From a virus, in IMG/VR virus record IMGVR_UViG_3300018080_000148, positions 1-64,000 of that record: a stretch of DNA of 64,000 bases; one strand, 5' to 3'. Position numbers and translations under genes: made by a program. Under the pieces are notes generated by a model that searched no databases, was not told the origin of the DNA, and saw only the letters and a program-made list of their open reading frames with translations. Shown piece after piece: positions 57,225 through 64,000 of the stretch (positions are counted from its first letter, which is position 1; each line of letters starts with the position of its first letter).

Positions 57225-57934
57225 AACAAATTACATGTTTTTACAAACTCTCTCTTGTGACGACTGTTTGGAATGTCATCTAGCGTGAGATCTCTGGCTC
57301 TTCTTTCTTTCCCCTCCATTCCAGAGTTCGTTTTTTTATTCTCGTGGTAATTTCTTGGGAGGCGGTTCACGCCAATGAACTTTAACAACTCTTGTGTCGG
57401 CCCGCTTTCTATTTGGTGTCTGAAGTACGGGCGGTATCTTTTTTCTTCCATGATTAACCTGTGCCATTCCGTATAAAAGTAACACACCCTCGTGATTTGA
57501 TCTGGCACGTGAAGCACTCTTGGCAAAGCCACTAGGATTTGATCGATCCATTTGTGTTGCCACCGAGGCGTGTTGTCTGCCAAGAAATTGTAGTCCAAAA
57601 TCAATGAGCTTATTACCTTCATTGGATGTCTTACGATGTGGAGCAAGGGGATGTCTTCCAGAATCGGCCATCTTAGAAATGGAACTGCCAGATAAGAACA
57701 CTCAGCAACTATTTTGTTTACATCAACCCACTTTGCATTTTCGCCCTCTTCCCTTTTGGAAACAAAACTCAGAATAGGCTTTTCTTTGCCCTTGAACACT
57801 TTTTTTACATGTTCTGCTCCTGCGCTTTTGAAAACACTTTCATGGCCGCATGGCATCCCCAAAGACGTGAGCAGTTTTGCAGTGTAGACGGTGCCGCTTC
57901 TCGGCGTACTGGTCGCAATCAATCTTAGCTTCAT
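57203..57934 (-). CDS. Sulfotransferase-like protein (second copy)
   Basis: STPRSGTVYTAKLLTSLG (9-26) is the PAPS 5'-loop and VRHPMKVISSL (about 100-110) the 3'-phosphate segment. Divergent from the 6779 sulfotransferase. ATGA overlap with the DUF3431 gene before it. Likely modifies a carbohydrate made by this cluster. Confidence 0.7.
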   Translation of the reverse strand: MKLRLIATSTPRSGTVYTAKLLTSLGMPCGHESVFKSAGAEHVKKVFKGKEKPILSFVSKREEGENAKWVDVNKIVAECSYLAVPFLRWPILEDIPLLHIVRHPMKVISSLILDYNFLADNTPRWQHKWIDQILVALPRVLHVPDQITRVCYFYTEWHRLIMEEKRYRPYFRHQIESGPTQELLKFIGVNRLPRNYHENKKTNSGMEGKERRARDLTLDDIPNSRHKREFVKTCNLFYGKSFL

Positions 57935-58551
57935 TGAGCCTTTCTGTGTGTTATTCGGTCTTCTGTCTGACCATCAAATATTATGGGCCACAGCCTTTCT
58001 AGAAAGTGCGCTTCTTTGACATTCCTTTGATAGTTAGTCGTTTTTATGACCTCCTCGTAGAATTTTTTCGACCTAAACAGAATGGCCTCTCGGGGAACCA
58101 TGAATTGGGCTCCGCAATTGAATTTGAATTTTTGTATTGGTGGCAAAAACCATTGGTCGGCGTATTCTCCCAAGTTTATCCTGCCCCATGGCCCCCATTT
58201 CCTTTCAATTTCCAATACCCTTGGGTTGGTGGCTGTTATCTTCGGATAGAATGGTTGATACGCATTAACAAACTGCAATTTTGCTATCTTTTGGGCGATA
58301 TTGTGTTTCTTAACTGTTCTCGTATGGTCGAAGGGCCCTCCTTGTAAAAACAAAGTGAAATCTGTCAAATCGGAATAGTTTTCCAGTATGTGTCGGAGAT
58401 ATGTTTCTGCCTCCAGGCCCAGGTTGGGTATGTCTTTGTCTTTGTCATATACGATGCATCTGTACGGTAGAGATTTGGTCCACCTCACATCTTCCCGGTA
58501 TTTGGCAACAACGATGGTTACTTGGTGTCGGGGCAACTTGAGCTTCAACAT
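57931..58551 (-). CDS. DUF3431-like protein, copy A
   Basis: A 206-aa protein. IVVAKYREDVRWTKSLPY, VYDKDKDIPNLGLEAETYLRHI and FTLFLQGGPFDHT follow the DUF3431 pattern, a family tied to glycan genes and possibly glycosyltransferase-related. It is similar throughout to 59991-60623, so the two arose by duplication. Reaction unknown. Coupled to the sulfotransferase gene. Confidence 0.7.
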   Translation of the reverse strand: MLKLKLPRHQVTIVVAKYREDVRWTKSLPYRCIVYDKDKDIPNLGLEAETYLRHILENYSDLTDFTLFLQGGPFDHTRTVKKHNIAQKIAKLQFVNAYQPFYPKITATNPRVLEIERKWGPWGRINLGEYADQWFLPPIQKFKFNCGAQFMVPREAILFRSKKFYEEVIKTTNYQRNVKEAHFLERLWPIIFDGQTEDRITHRKAQ

Positions 58552-58607
58552 GCAATAAAGGAGCGAGATTTCCAGCTAATTTCCAATACAATAGAGTAGG
58601 AGATTAT

Positions 58608-59243
58608 ATGAAGATTGTTGCATTTGTCCCCATTCGATTGAATAGCACAAGACTGAAGAATAAGAGCATTTTGCCGTTGGGTAACAAGCCTTTATGCTGG
58701 CACATTCTGAATACTCTAACGAAGGTCTTCAACGAGGTGTATGTTTACGCCAGTACGGAGCAAGTTATGGACTTCTCTCCAGAAGGCACGATTTTCCTCA
58801 AGAGACCCGCCGTTCTTGATCGAGATGAGACCTTAGGCATGGAAATCTACTCTTCTTTCGTTGGAGAAATAGACAGTGATTATTATTGCTTGGCGCATGT
58901 TACTTCGCCCTTCCTAACTGAGAAAACCTTGCAGTCGGGGGTTGATGCGTTGTTGTGTGGGCATGATAGTGCTTTTACAGCACGCCGGGAACAGACGTTT
59001 GCTTGGTTTCGCAACAAGCCGATCAATTACGCCACCAATTTCATTCCCCGCACACAAGACATGGAACCGGTTTACATAGAGACCTCCGGCTATTACATGT
59101 TTGATAATCAAACGATAAAAGCAGGCCGAAGAATAGGTGGCAATCCAGCCATTATTGAAGTGGGCGCAGTAGAGGGATTGGATATAGATGAAGAAGGTGA
59201 TTATGAGGTGGCAAAACTCTTTGCGAGAGGGTTGATTTCGTGA
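58608..59243 (+). CDS. CMP-sugar synthetase (NeuA/KdsB-type cytidylyltransferase)
   Basis: PIRLNSTRLKNKSILPLGNKPL (8-29) is the cytidylyltransferase CTP loop (x-R-x-x-S-x-R-x-x-x-K). CLAHVTSPFL and the final GLDIDEEGDYEVAKLF are also typical. It would charge sialic acid, Kdo or a related nonulosonic acid with CMP. The adjacent GT42-like gene favours a sialic-acid-like sugar. AGGAG precedes the ATG. Confidence 0.8.
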   Translation: MKIVAFVPIRLNSTRLKNKSILPLGNKPLCWHILNTLTKVFNEVYVYASTEQVMDFSPEGTIFLKRPAVLDRDETLGMEIYSSFVGEIDSDYYCLAHVTSPFLTEKTLQSGVDALLCGHDSAFTARREQTFAWFRNKPINYATNFIPRTQDMEPVYIETSGYYMFDNQTIKAGRRIGGNPAIIEVGAVEGLDIDEEGDYEVAKLFARGLIS

Positions 59244-59248
59244 TTCTT

Positions 59249-59986
59249 CTAACAGAATGTTTTACGACAGAATTGGTGGAAAGGCACACGCTCGAATATC
59301 TCTAAAGCACCACCTTCTGTGGAATTGTAGATTTTCCTTCCACTTTTCTCAAATACTTTCTTGCATATCCTGTACATTACGAACACGGGCTCCCAGTTTT
59401 GTCTCCAATAGAAGTCTACTTTGCTTCCGTCAAAATGGTGAACTTTGTCTCCTCGGTAGTGGCAATCGCAGCCCAATAAATACACTTCATTAAATCCCAT
59501 GTGGTAAGCCATTTGGAGGGCCAAAGCAACAACCGTGTAACCCTGGTAAATCCCATATCTCATGTCTCCCCACTTATTCCAGTCTGGCATCAATCGGAAT
59601 CTTTGGTCATGTTCCGTAAAACGACCTCCCGAATTAGGGCGAGGAGGTATGTAAACCAGGGACTCATCTTTGAGTTGTCGGCGAATGTAACTCACAAATA
59701 ATTCTGTGCTTGTTTCTTTGCATGCTTTTTTGATGCTTCGGTTGTACTTGTTCCAATAAGAAGGGTCGATGACACACAAATATTGCGCCCTCTTCATAGC
59801 GGGGTGTTTGTAAAAGGAGTTAACGCCAATAATCACTTCATCGGGAGGAAGAAGCTGCACTGGGGTGCGATTGAGGGAGGGGCCGGTAGCGCAGATGAAA
59901 CATCGTTGGCCTTTGTGAATATCTAGATATTTGCTTAATCTAGGAGCAATCATGGGCGGTATTGGTTTCTTTTGCGCATACAGCAT
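59249..59986 (-). CDS. GT42 sialyltransferase-like / DUF115-like protein
   Basis: CFICATGPSLN (29-39) is the nucleotide-binding start shared by GT42 sialyltransferases and DUF115/MptE-like proteins. VNSFYKH, IDPSYWNKY and GFNEVYLLGCDCHYRG follow in the order seen in both. Beside a CMP-sugar synthetase, a sialyltransferase role is attractive, but a pterin kinase-like fold cannot be excluded. Confidence 0.6.
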   Translation of the reverse strand: MLYAQKKPIPPMIAPRLSKYLDIHKGQRCFICATGPSLNRTPVQLLPPDEVIIGVNSFYKHPAMKRAQYLCVIDPSYWNKYNRSIKKACKETSTELFVSYIRRQLKDESLVYIPPRPNSGGRFTEHDQRFRLMPDWNKWGDMRYGIYQGYTVVALALQMAYHMGFNEVYLLGCDCHYRGDKVHHFDGSKVDFYWRQNWEPVFVMYRICKKVFEKSGRKIYNSTEGGALEIFERVPFHQFCRKTFC

Positions 59987-59990
59987 GTTG

Positions 59991-60623
59991 TTATATTGGT
60001 ATCCTGTGGGTAATGCGGTCTTTTGTTTTTTGGTCGAACATTATTCGCCAGGATCGTTCCAAAAAATGACCCTCTACAGGGTTGATGTCGTAGTTTACGG
60101 TTTTGATTATTTCCTTGTAGAATCGCAAAGAGCGAAAAAGGATGGCATCACGAGGCACGATGAAACACCCCCCGTTGGCGAATGTGAAGCTTTTAACTCG
60201 TTGTACCACAAACCACCGCTCTATGAATTCGCCCACATTTACCCAACCCCACGGCCCGTAGCGAGGCTTCATGTGGAACACTCTTTGTTCACGACAACTT
60301 GGCCTCTTGAAGAACGGTTCGAATTTGTTCGATAATTTATGCGACATTATCCTCTGAATAATGTTTGTCCTATTTATTCTCCTGCGAGCATCAACGTGCG
60401 GGAAGGGATCACCTTGGAGACAGATTAACCAGCGAGGCAGGTTTTCGTAATTGTTGATGATGTGTCGCAGGTAAGTCTCTGACTCACGCCCCACATTTTT
60501 TACATCCTTACTTTTGTCATATATGATGTAGGGCACCTGTTTTTGGACCACCCAAGATGAATCTTCTTTGTATTTGGCCACAACAATTAAAACGTCGTTG
60601 GCTCTTATCTTGGCGTGTAACAT
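59991..60623 (-). CDS. DUF3431-like protein, copy B
   Basis: A 210-aa paralog of 57931-58551, sharing VAKYKEDSSW, YDKSKDVKN, ETYLRHIINNYENLP, GDPFPH and the end segment GHFLERSWRIMFD. AGGAG lies 9 nt before ATG 60623. Divergence is substantial, so the duplication is old. Likely a glycan-related enzyme. Confidence 0.7.
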   Translation of the reverse strand: MLHAKIRANDVLIVVAKYKEDSSWVVQKQVPYIIYDKSKDVKNVGRESETYLRHIINNYENLPRWLICLQGDPFPHVDARRRINRTNIIQRIMSHKLSNKFEPFFKRPSCREQRVFHMKPRYGPWGWVNVGEFIERWFVVQRVKSFTFANGGCFIVPRDAILFRSLRFYKEIIKTVNYDINPVEGHFLERSWRIMFDQKTKDRITHRIPI

Positions 60624-60654
60624 AAAGCAATCTCCTGCTTTATGTAGTTCGCTG

Positions 60655-61272
60655 CTATTCGAAAGCTTTGATTAGTAAAGGTGCCAGATGCCGGTGGCTA
60701 GAATAGACCCTCCATATTATCAGATCGAGGTCGGCTGCACTTCTGCCACTCTTTTTGACAAGTTCGAGGTACTGTCTTTCGATTTCTTCGTACCGCTTTC
60801 TGGAGGTGGGGGTCGCTTTGGGCACGTCGTAGTCCAACGCCCTCATAAATTTGAGAACGTGTGTGTCCAAACCCGCCATTTCCAGGCCGGGCCGACTGTG
60901 CATCAGAAAGCAACTGGCTGTTTTGTACTTGATTCCTGGAAGTGCCACGAGATCCCATAGCGTGCAGGTTTTCAGATCAAGGCCGCTATTGGCGACGGCC
61001 TTGACGTACCGTGCTTTCTGGTTGTACGGCGACAGGGCGTACTCCTTGAACTTGAGAGCCAGAAACCATTCCGGTAACTGTTGGATTATTCCGAATGGTC
61101 TTCGCTTTCTAGGCGAGTAGCCAAGTTTTGAATGCGTCTCCTTCATGAAAGCTTCCAGCCGAGGTGCAATTGTCTTGGCCGTCTTGCCTGCCACACAGAT
61201 CCAGAAAATGAGAAGCTCTTCAAGTTGATACCTGTTCAGCTTGAAGTTGGTAATCGTATCGGGGTTTACCAT
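60655..61272 (-). CDS. HhH-GPD DNA glycosylase / endonuclease III-like
   Basis: A 205-aa protein. The helix-hairpin-helix LPGIKYKTAS (111-120) with Lys117 and the catalytic Asp136 in AGLDTHVLK fit a bifunctional glycosylase/AP lyase. The C-terminal iron-sulfur Cys cluster of EndoIII is absent. Base-excision repair of phage DNA is likely; the damaged base is unknown. Confidence 0.8.
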   Translation of the reverse strand: MVNPDTITNFKLNRYQLEELLIFWICVAGKTAKTIAPRLEAFMKETHSKLGYSPRKRRPFGIIQQLPEWFLALKFKEYALSPYNQKARYVKAVANSGLDLKTCTLWDLVALPGIKYKTASCFLMHSRPGLEMAGLDTHVLKFMRALDYDVPKATPTSRKRYEEIERQYLELVKKSGRSAADLDLIIWRVYSSHRHLAPLLIKAFE

Positions 61273-61281
61273 GATTTACTT

Positions 61282-61929
61282 TCATAAGTGCTTGCATGAT
61301 TTACGGTTACATATAAACCGGAATTCTTCGCAGAATCCTTTTACAAGAAATACCATACCTTCATAAAAATGCATTGACAGCAGTTGGCGGTCGAATGTCT
61401 CGTTGGCCTCCTCGTGCATTTTGAAATTTACAGAATCAATCAATTGCTTGAGGAACTCCACCGTGGTGCCTTGCCTACGAAGACCTCCTTCGTATCTCGG
61501 CCAATAGGACGTGTGTAAATCTTCTATGACATATGTTCCACCTATTGTCACATAGGGGAACAGTGTTGTGCAAGACGTAATTTGCTGATGCATTACATGT
61601 CCGCCGTCATCAATGATGATGTCAAACGGCCCATGCTCTTGGGCTACTTCCAGCAAAAAAGATTCATTGGCTTGGTCGCCCGTGTGAATTTTTATTTTGT
61701 CACCGTTGAATTGCTGACAAGCGGGGTTGATGTCTATGCCGATGATTTCTGCGTTGGGGAAATAATCCCTCCACATCAGAAGGGAACCGCCATGTTGAAC
61801 CCCAATTTCCATGACTTTGCCTACCCGCTCCCTGATGTCGGTGAAATGGCGATCATAGATCTCGAAGTAGTGTAACCATTTGTCTGATTGTAGGTTGCAA
61901 CTTCTAAATATTTGTTTAAGAGTTTTCAA
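61282..61929 (-). CDS. O-methyltransferase-like protein (class I)
   Basis: The start is TTG 61929, after a GGGGG site. VMEIGVQHGGSLLMWRDYF (about 39-57) is the SAM loop; IIGIDINPAC and FDIIIDDGGHVMHQQ are the ribose- and metal-binding strands seen in macrolide and glycan O-methyltransferases. The acceptor is unknown. Lies at the end of the carbohydrate region. Confidence 0.7.
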   Translation of the reverse strand: MKTLKQIFRSCNLQSDKWLHYFEIYDRHFTDIRERVGKVMEIGVQHGGSLLMWRDYFPNAEIIGIDINPACQQFNGDKIKIHTGDQANESFLLEVAQEHGPFDIIIDDGGHVMHQQITSCTTLFPYVTIGGTYVIEDLHTSYWPRYEGGLRRQGTTVEFLKQLIDSVNFKMHEEANETFDRQLLSMHFYEGMVFLVKGFCEEFRFICNRKSCKHL

Positions 61930-61990
61930 CGAGCCCCCAACCTGTGAAGTCCGTGGTTATTATGAGTATATATGGTAACAGGAGGTGACT

Positions 61991-62158
61991 ATGACTGTTC
62001 TGATTAAAGTGGTTTTGGCGTTCATTTTGCCGCCACTCGCCGCCCTCATGCAAGTGGGATTGGGGCTCCACTTCTGGCTCAACATCATCCTGACCCTATT
62101 TGGATGGCTGCCAGGACTAATTCATGCTCTCTGGCTCGTGTTGAGCGAGCAGAAGTAA
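61991..62158 (+). CDS. Pmp3/YqaE-family membrane proteolipid, 55 aa
   Basis: Begins MTVLIKVVLAFILPPLAALM and continues with QVGLGLHFWLNIILTLFGW and LPGLIHALWLV: two membrane helices with the PPLA, QVG and PGxIHAxW marks of the Pmp3/YqaE family. In microbes these small proteins affect membrane potential and stress response (family knowledge). AGGAGG lies 7 nt before ATG 61991, and a TATATA box is upstream. Followed by a terminator. Confidence 0.85.
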   Translation: MTVLIKVVLAFILPPLAALMQVGLGLHFWLNIILTLFGWLPGLIHALWLVLSEQK

Positions 62159-62190
62159 AAAAAAGGCCCGCCGTAAGGCGGGCCTTTTTT
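62159..62190. terminator. Bidirectional rho-independent terminator
   Basis: 14-bp stem (62159-62172 with 62177-62190), GTAA loop, with A/T runs on both sides. Confidence 0.9.
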
Positions 62191-63041
62191 CATTTCAGAT
62201 CAGCCTCCGTTTGCCATTCCCCTTTCTCGTTTTTCCATATGCGAGCAGAAACCTCCTCACCTTTCAGCTTCTTGATTTGATCGCTGGGGATAAGGTTTTC
62301 ATTCTTCAGCATACGTAGGATTGTGGGGATGACAACAGCGTCATCTTTGTGTCTCGCCGCCGCTTCTCGGATCGTCTTCTCCATCTCGACTTGCGATTGA
62401 CAATTGATATTGTAGGCAATCTTCCAAGCGATGCTGTTGACGATACGAGGGAACAAGCGTGTCACAGACACATGTGCGTGGAACATGAATCTAGTTTCCA
62501 CGAGTGTTCGGTTTCCATGCTTTCTAAACACCACCTCACCGTCACATCCCATGATACGGGCTTGTTGATAGGAGATTTGGTTTAACAGTACCAAGTGGAG
62601 TTTAGTGGATTCAGAACCCACCTCCATGTCGTGTCGGACATTAAAGGTGAGTCTGCCGATCTGCCTGTCGTCGATTCTGATTTTCGAAACTCCGATAGCA
62701 CGGCCTTCCAACGCCATTGTGCTCAGGTTACACTTTACTTTCACTTCTTCCCAATTCTGCTCTAGGATTTCCACCTTTCTGATCTTAACTCCACGCTGTC
62801 CAACTGGAACGTTTTCTAGCTGGATGTTCCCTCTTTCATTCATTGAAATGCTGTCTTCCAGATCTTCTAGTTGAGATTGCAAGACCGAACCCATCACTTC
62901 GCCGTATGGCTGGTTGATGATGAACTGGCGTTTCAGATTAGGCTTCACGCACTGTGTTCGACGACACCCTGCATCGGCCTGCACTACTAGACAAGTAGCT
63001 ACCAATAGCGCAAAGATTGCGCCTACAGAGAGTGCTTTCAT
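62190..63041 (-). CDS. Secreted protein, possible SRPBCC-like domain
   Basis: A 283-aa protein. The N-terminus KALSVGAIFALLVATCLVVQADAG is a signal peptide; cleavage near ADA-G is likely. The mature part (NQPYGEVMGSVLQSQ, later beta-rich with VRHDMEVGSE and VETRFMFHAHVSVTRLFP) reads like a START/SRPBCC lipid-binding fold, uncertain. AGGAGG precedes the ATG. Host-derived envelope protein is plausible. Confidence 0.55.
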   Translation of the reverse strand: MKALSVGAIFALLVATCLVVQADAGCRRTQCVKPNLKRQFIINQPYGEVMGSVLQSQLEDLEDSISMNERGNIQLENVPVGQRGVKIRKVEILEQNWEEVKVKCNLSTMALEGRAIGVSKIRIDDRQIGRLTFNVRHDMEVGSESTKLHLVLLNQISYQQARIMGCDGEVVFRKHGNRTLVETRFMFHAHVSVTRLFPRIVNSIAWKIAYNINCQSQVEMEKTIREAAARHKDDAVVIPTILRMLKNENLIPSDQIKKLKGEEVSARIWKNEKGEWQTEADLK

Positions 63042-63124
63042 CTCTCCTCCTATGGGTTATAGTTCGTCTCCAGAACTATTTATGGAGGAGCAGGTCAACA
63101 ATTCCTATCGAAGTGCATATTAAC

Positions 63125-63784
63125 TCAGGCAGCTTCCTTTCCTATTGGGATAAACCACCTGCGATCCTTGTAAATTTTTATCACTTCTCTGAGGCTATGT
63201 TCTTGTTCCCACATGCTTTCCGTGGCGGCTTTATCTAATTCGCTTTCAACAATCTTCTTCAAGTTGCGGGTGTGAACAATTTTGTAGTGGATCGTCATCA
63301 CCAGCCGTTGCTTCACCTTAGTTCGACTACCACATCTTTCGAGATGGGTAAATGTATCATAGGCTACTAATGTCCCCACCGGTTCTGTGAGCGATATAGT
63401 AGAATCCATCTTGTCCTTGGTAAAAATTACATGCTGACGCAGAGTTAGGATCTGTCCTTCTAGGTAGCCGTTTTGGTGTCTCACTGTGAACCATCCATCG
63501 GCTTCTACCATCCAGTTGGGATCGAGGATGCGATTGAAGCCGACAACGATGTCCTCTTGCTTAGATTCAATCAATGTACCGTGCCCTAGCTCGACCATCT
63601 TCTTCATGGTCGGCGCTCGAACGAGAACCCGTCGCACGGTGTCGAAGTCCTCGTTGATGTAGAATGTGCTTTCCTTGACTGACGTTGCCTCATATGGTGT
63701 GTAGATGTAAAACGAGAAAATGATCGTGAGAATTATGAGCACGGCGAGGCTAATGGCGACCCCCGGCAGAATGTATTTCATCAT
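63125..63784 (-). CDS. Membrane-anchored SRPBCC-like protein
   Basis: A 219-aa protein. One N-terminal helix (VAISLAVLIILTIIFSFYIY, about 9-28) anchors a beta-rich domain (TFYINEDFDTVRRVLVRAP, GWFTVRHQNGYLEGQ) similar in plan to the preceding gene. GGAGGAG precedes ATG 63784. Possible lipid- or ligand-binding role at the membrane; no firm family. Confidence 0.55.
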   Translation of the reverse strand: MMKYILPGVAISLAVLIILTIIFSFYIYTPYEATSVKESTFYINEDFDTVRRVLVRAPTMKKMVELGHGTLIESKQEDIVVGFNRILDPNWMVEADGWFTVRHQNGYLEGQILTLRQHVIFTKDKMDSTISLTEPVGTLVAYDTFTHLERCGSRTKVKQRLVMTIHYKIVHTRNLKKIVESELDKAATESMWEQEHSLREVIKIYKDRRWFIPIGKEAA

Positions 63785-63844
63785 GTCTCCTCCTTCTATC
63801 GTTATTAGCTCTACATATATTTAGAGCGCAATTAGGGAGGAACT

Positions 63845-64000
63845 ATGGGGTTTTTCGATCAAAGACCAATGCTCAGGGGGAAAATTGCAGCCCATCACAA
63901 TAGGCTGGAATGTCGCTATCGAGCGATGCTTTTGTGGAATAGGATTTGGATCAAAAGACAGCGAATCCTAGACATCGCATCTTATAATGGCCGGTGGAGC
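63845..64000 (+). CDS. Methyltransferase-like protein, truncated by window edge
   Basis: GGGAGG lies before ATG 63845. The 52 visible residues include LDIASYNGRWS, the same SAM-loop variant seen at 53878 (VDLGFFDGRWG), so it is probably a related methyltransferase. The frame is open to the window end. Confidence 0.6.
   Translation, partial: MGFFDQRPMLRGKIAAHHNRLECRYRAMLLWNRIWIKRQRILDIASYNGRWS

Noticed and set aside
52705-61929. Bacterial chromosome segment (cell-wall locus with rnpB)
   Set aside because: Short, overlapping genes, phage-type spacing, late-type boxes and small unknown genes continue through this stretch; the RNase P RNA is far smaller than bacterial forms.
1-64000. CRISPR arrays, insertion sequences or prophage attachment sites
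   Set aside because: No regularly spaced repeats, transposase genes, terminal inverted repeats with target duplications or integrase were seen.

Overview
The window is about 64 kb of densely packed viral DNA. It most likely comes from a large tailed dsDNA phage with a T4-like replication and head plan. Support comes from thymidylate synthase, dNMP kinase, a gp32-like ssDNA-binding protein, RecA/UvsX, DnaB, family A DNA polymerase, UvsW-like and Hel308-like helicases, a DnaQ-type exonuclease and a gp23-like capsid protein. Genes are short and tightly spaced, with many ATGA or few-base overlaps. Host clues are weak. The best is a TatA protein whose core resembles my recollection of planctomycete TatA proteins, so Planctomycetota is a guess.

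Layout. 0-2.1 kb: unknown gene plus thyA. 2.1-7.6 kb: glycosyltransferases and a sulfotransferase, then an adenine-N6 methyltransferase (to 9.2 kb). 9.2-9.45 kb: an untranslated RNA candidate. 9.6-12.5 kb: proteins with a shared N-terminal tag, an ADP-ribosyltransferase-like protein and a gp4/TnsA-like nuclease. 12.5-20.8 kb: HAD phosphatase, dNMP kinase-cupin fusion, Cys-rich protein, Hel308-like helicase, amidoligase. 20.8-24.5 kb: RecA, SSB and NADAR. 24.5-30.7 kb: J-domain protein, then small unknowns and a capsid-like gene. 30.7-38.6 kb: exonuclease, DnaB, sigma-like protein, DNA polymerase and a noncoding region. 38.6-45.5 kb: more tagged proteins, a polynucleotide kinase-like protein and UvsW. 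45.5-52.5 kb: cupin, methyltransferase, TatA, tRNA-Leu, HNH nuclease, AMP nucleosidase and a compact RNase P RNA. 52.7-62 kb: UDP-galactopyranose mutase, pyruvyltransferase, CMP-sugar synthetase, sialyltransferase-like protein, methyltransferases, sulfotransferase, DNA glycosylase and tRNA-Ser. 62-64 kb: small membrane and secreted proteins.

Three systems stand out. (1) About ten proteins carry an N-terminal F-x-x-[WF]-h-x-x-E motif like the T4 capsid-targeting sequence. Several of their genes follow a TAnATA box placed 4-5 nt before the ATG, which suggests a late regulon of head-packaged, injected proteins (J-domain, ADP-ribosyltransferase-like, polynucleotide kinase-like, glycosylase-like, zinc-ribbon). 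(2) The phage encodes an RNase P RNA together with two tRNAs lacking CCA, plus other structured RNA candidates. (3) A large carbohydrate set could make and decorate a sulfated, pyruvylated, galactofuranose- or sialic-acid-containing glycan. All assignments come from reading motifs by eye; no database search was run.
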